Shown here: positions 61,858 to 64,000 of the stretch, piece by piece
Layout: each line of letters opens with the position of its first letter
Position numbering within the stretch: the stretch's first letter is position 1
From: Marivibrio halodurans
GTDB lineage: Bacteria > Pseudomonadota > Alphaproteobacteria > UBA8366 > Aestuariispiraceae
Assembly (NCBI RefSeq): GCF_017963645.1
Contig: NZ_JAGMWN010000006.1
Coordinates: forward strand, 1 to 64,000
Direction: 5' to 3'
Length of the DNA: 64,000 nucleotides
Program-made: the position numbers and the translations under genes
Notes under the pieces: generated by a model
Told to the model about the DNA's origin: nothing
Database searches by the model: none
The model's input: only the letters and a program-made list of their open reading frames with translations

Positions 61858-63435
61858 ATGGCGAACACCGCGCAATCCGGGAAATCCACGGCCAAGCAAG
61901 CCCCGAAGATCGGCGCCAAGATCCGCCGCCTGCGCCGGGAGCAGGGCCTGACCCAGGCGCAACTGGCCGAGCGCCTGGGGGTCAGCGCCTCCTATCTAAA
62001 TCTGATCGAGCATAACCGGCGCAAGCTGACGACCGACCTGCTTCTGGGCATCGCGGAGCAATTCAAGCTCGACTTCGCCAGCCTGGCGGAAGACGACGAA
62101 AGCCGCCTCTATAACGACGTGATGGACGCCTTCGGCGACCGTCTGTTCGAGGAGGTGGAACTGACGAACACCGACGTGCGAGAGCTGGTCACCGCCAGCC
62201 CCCAGGCCGCCCGCGCGCTGCTCACCCTCTATGACGCCTATTACAAGACGCTGAACGACGCCCGCTCGCTCGCCGCCCAGATGACGGATGGGGAGGAAGA
62301 CGGCGGCGGCTTCGGTATCGGTGGCTTCGCGCTGGCCGATCTGGCACCGGCGGACCTGATCTCCGACATGATTCAGGAGAACCAGAATCATTTCGCCGAT
62401 CTGGAACACGAGGCCGACCGCGTGCGCCGCGAGGTGAAGATGGTGGGCGACACGGTCGGCCACGACACCGCCGCCCTGTCCTGGGAACGCATGGCGGATT
62501 ATCTGCGCGAGGCCCATGGCGTGCGCACCGTCTTCGCGACACCGGAGCCGACGCCCGGCACGGGCGGCGAGGCGGGAACCGGAACGGGCGGGATCGCCAG
62601 GCGCTTCGACAAGCGCGACCGGGCGCTGACCATCTCCGCACGGCTGGACGCGCAGGCGCGCGCCTTCCAACTCGCCCATCAGATCGGCCAGCTTTCCGCC
62701 GATCCGGTGCTGGAAATGCTGCTGACCGAGAACCGCATCAAGCAGGAACAGGGCCGCGCGCTGGGGCGCGTCGCGCTGGCCAACTACTTCGCCGCCGCCC
62801 TTCTTATGCCGTACGAGGAAGTGCTGGGCGCCGCGCGCGCCACGCGCTACGACATCGAACTGCTGCAACATCAGTTCAATGCCAGCTTCGAGCAGGTCTG
62901 CCACCGGTTGACCAGCCTGACCCGGCCGGGCGATGCCGGGATTCCTCTGCACATGCTGCGCGTCGATACCGCGGGCAACATCTCCAAGCGCTTCACGCTC
63001 TCCGGCCTGCCGATCCCACGCCACGGCGGTGCCTGCGCGCGCTGGAACGTCTATTCGGCCTTCCTCAATCCCGGCGTGATCCAGGCCCAGGTCTCGAAGC
63101 TGCCGGAGGGGCAAGCCTATTTCTGCATCGCGCGCACCGTGCGCAAGGGCGGCGTGGGGCACGGCGCGCGATCCTATTTCCAGTCGATCGGCATCGGCTG
63201 CGATCTGCGCTATGCCCGCGAGATGGTCTATTCCGACGATGTCGAACTCGACCGACCCGAACGTTTCGGGGAAATCGGCGTCGCCTGCCGTATCTGCGAG
63301 CGGATGGATTGCGGCCAGCGCGCCTTCCCGCCGGTACATCTGCGCTACACGGTCGACCCGGACCTGCGCGGCGCCAGCCCCTATACCGCCCCCGGCTGGC
63401 CCTGGCATCACGAACGGCCGGGGCCGACGCGCTGA
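61858..63435 (+). CDS. XRE-type short-chain acyl-CoA regulator (RamB/PccR-like)
   Basis: A 525-residue regulator. An N-terminal XRE helix-turn-helix (about residues 15-70: GLTQAQLAERLGVSASYLNL) is followed by a central ImmA/IrrE-like region (about 225-345, ARAFQLAHQIGQL) and a C-terminal DUF2083-type domain with cysteines (GVACRICERMDCGQRAFPP). This is the layout of RamB, PrpR and PccR, which respond to acetyl- or propionyl-CoA. Its place opposite aceA matches RamB control of isocitrate lyase in corynebacteria. A Gly/Thr-rich linker is present near residue 235. I chose the ATG at 61858; upstream ATGs would place the operator cluster inside the gene. Confidence 0.9.
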   Translation: MANTAQSGKSTAKQAPKIGAKIRRLRREQGLTQAQLAERLGVSASYLNLIEHNRRKLTTDLLLGIAEQFKLDFASLAEDDESRLYNDVMDAFGDRLFEEVELTNTDVRELVTASPQAARALLTLYDAYYKTLNDARSLAAQMTDGEEDGGGFGIGGFALADLAPADLISDMIQENQNHFADLEHEADRVRREVKMVGDTVGHDTAALSWERMADYLREAHGVRTVFATPEPTPGTGGEAGTGTGGIARRFDKRDRALTISARLDAQARAFQLAHQIGQLSADPVLEMLLTENRIKQEQGRALGRVALANYFAAALLMPYEEVLGAARATRYDIELLQHQFNASFEQVCHRLTSLTRPGDAGIPLHMLRVDTAGNISKRFTLSGLPIPRHGGACARWNVYSAFLNPGVIQAQVSKLPEGQAYFCIARTVRKGGVGHGARSYFQSIGIGCDLRYAREMVYSDDVELDRPERFGEIGVACRICERMDCGQRAFPPVHLRYTVDPDLRGASPYTAPGWPWHHERPGPTR

Positions 63436-63624
63436 ACGTACCCGATGCCCATCGGTGGCTTGCTTACCGATTCGTCCGAAATTCGAGTGCTGTGACGAGG
63501 AACACAGCGTGGCGGCCCGTGCCGCCCTATGGTCATTCCATCATTCGATCCGGATCGGCGGGCGGCGCGCCTGTGTAGAGACTGCCGTCGCCCGCCGACC
63601 CGATGCGAGAGGGAGTGTTCGACG

Positions 63625-63729
63625 ATGCCGATCCGTTTCGATTCCCTTGGCCATCTCCCCGCCGGCAGCTACGGCGCGCTCGCCGCGCTCGCGGCCGTCG
63701 GCATCATGCTGGTCGGGCTGGTGTTCTAA
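63625..63729 (+). CDS. 34-residue single-helix membrane peptide
   Basis: From the ATG at 63625 a 34-residue frame reads MPIRFDSLGHLPAGSYGALA, then a hydrophobic helix to LVGLVF. A purine-rich GAGAGGGAG lies about 10 bases upstream. The composition (a polar dozen residues, then a single membrane span at the extreme C-terminus) is typical of small membrane proteins. The family is not recognised. A terminator-like hairpin follows at 63811. Confidence 0.5.
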   Translation: MPIRFDSLGHLPAGSYGALAALAAVGIMLVGLVF

Positions 63730-63810
63730 CGCCGCCCGCCCCCCTGTGACCGGCCGTCCCACGGAGTTCCATACCGGACGGCCATCCCCTGTTCGATATG
63801 TGCCGACTTG

Positions 63811-63839
63811 ACCGGTCCGGGGTGGTTCCCCGGGCCGGT
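63811..63839 (+). terminator. Terminator-like hairpin after the small peptide gene
   Basis: ACCGGTCCGGGG (63811-63822) and CCCCGGGCCGGT (63828-63839) pair over 12 bases with one wobble and a 5-base loop, followed by TCCTT. I see no gene in the remaining 160 bases of the window. Confidence 0.45.
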
Positions 63840-64000
63840 TCCTTATGCCGTCTCTCGATGCCAAGTCTCGGTGCCGAGCCTCGGTAATCGTGCCCCTTCC
63901 ATCCCGCCCGCATGGCGGGGTTCGAAGGGTTCAGAATCTGAACGGCGCGCGTCCCGGCCGGGATAGTCCCCATCACCCGACACCTACCCGCTGCCCCCTC

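Overview
The window is one dense stretch of high-GC bacterial chromosome. Gene content and order point to an alphaproteobacterium, probably of the Rhodospirillales type. The evidence is the lptC-lptA-lptB-rpoN-hpf-ptsN series downstream of kdsD and an RNase D gene, a complex I NDUFA9-type protein, a PAS_5 protein, and the uppP and gltBD genes. The genus cannot be fixed from sequence reading alone. About 57 protein genes or gene remnants and one tRNA (Leu, CAG) are supported. There is no rRNA, CRISPR array or prophage.

Layout. 1-11.6 kb: an edge fragment, a 600-base empty stretch, an M23 peptidase, a divergent TetR/NmrA-type pair with three copies of a candidate operator, an SLC13-type permease, an M14 carboxypeptidase, two MFS transporters around a DksA-type zinc-finger protein, and a YciI-EVE pair. 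11.6-13.8 kb: the clearest foreign patch, with a truncated and frameshifted IS5-family transposase next to an LbtU-like porin in less GC-rich DNA. 13.8-20.3 kb: core-type methionine synthase, a small secreted protein, a NUDIX hydrolase, a PiT phosphate transporter, a PAS_5 protein and acs. 20.5-25.7 kb: overlapping PAS and soluble chemoreceptor genes, then an MFS gene broken by an in-frame amber codon, a small conserved-looking protein and another MFS gene.

25.7-40.8 kb: a methyltransferase, a DUF2059 protein, and a gloB-GST-cupin-ferredoxin run. These are followed by a sirtuin/uracil-DNA glycosylase pair, a low-molecular-weight phosphatase with a fructosamine kinase, and a leftward tesA-FIST-aldo/keto reductase-thpR run. 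The tesA run is divergent from a YbbA/YbbP-type ABC exporter, and the two start codons share one CATG. A Bax-inhibitor-1 protein ends at a strong terminator. 40.9-49.5 kb: gltD-gltB, uppP, an NDUFA9-like protein and tRNA-Leu. 49.7-60.1 kb: an envelope and regulation block (RNase D, kdsD, lptC, lptA, lptB with a 340-residue disordered extension, rpoN, hpf, ptsN, murJ). 60.3-63.7 kb: aceA divergent from a RamB/PccR-type regulator with clear candidate operators, then a 34-residue membrane peptide.

How the genes work together. acs and aceA with its acyl-CoA-type regulator imply growth on acetate through the glyoxylate shunt; the sirtuin could reactivate acetylated Acs. kdsD, lptCAB, uppP and murJ serve LPS and peptidoglycan assembly, and rpoN, ptsN and gltBD link to nitrogen control. 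A recurring oddity is short tandem duplication (periods 13, 15 and 18) at eight places, mostly inside genes and in frame.
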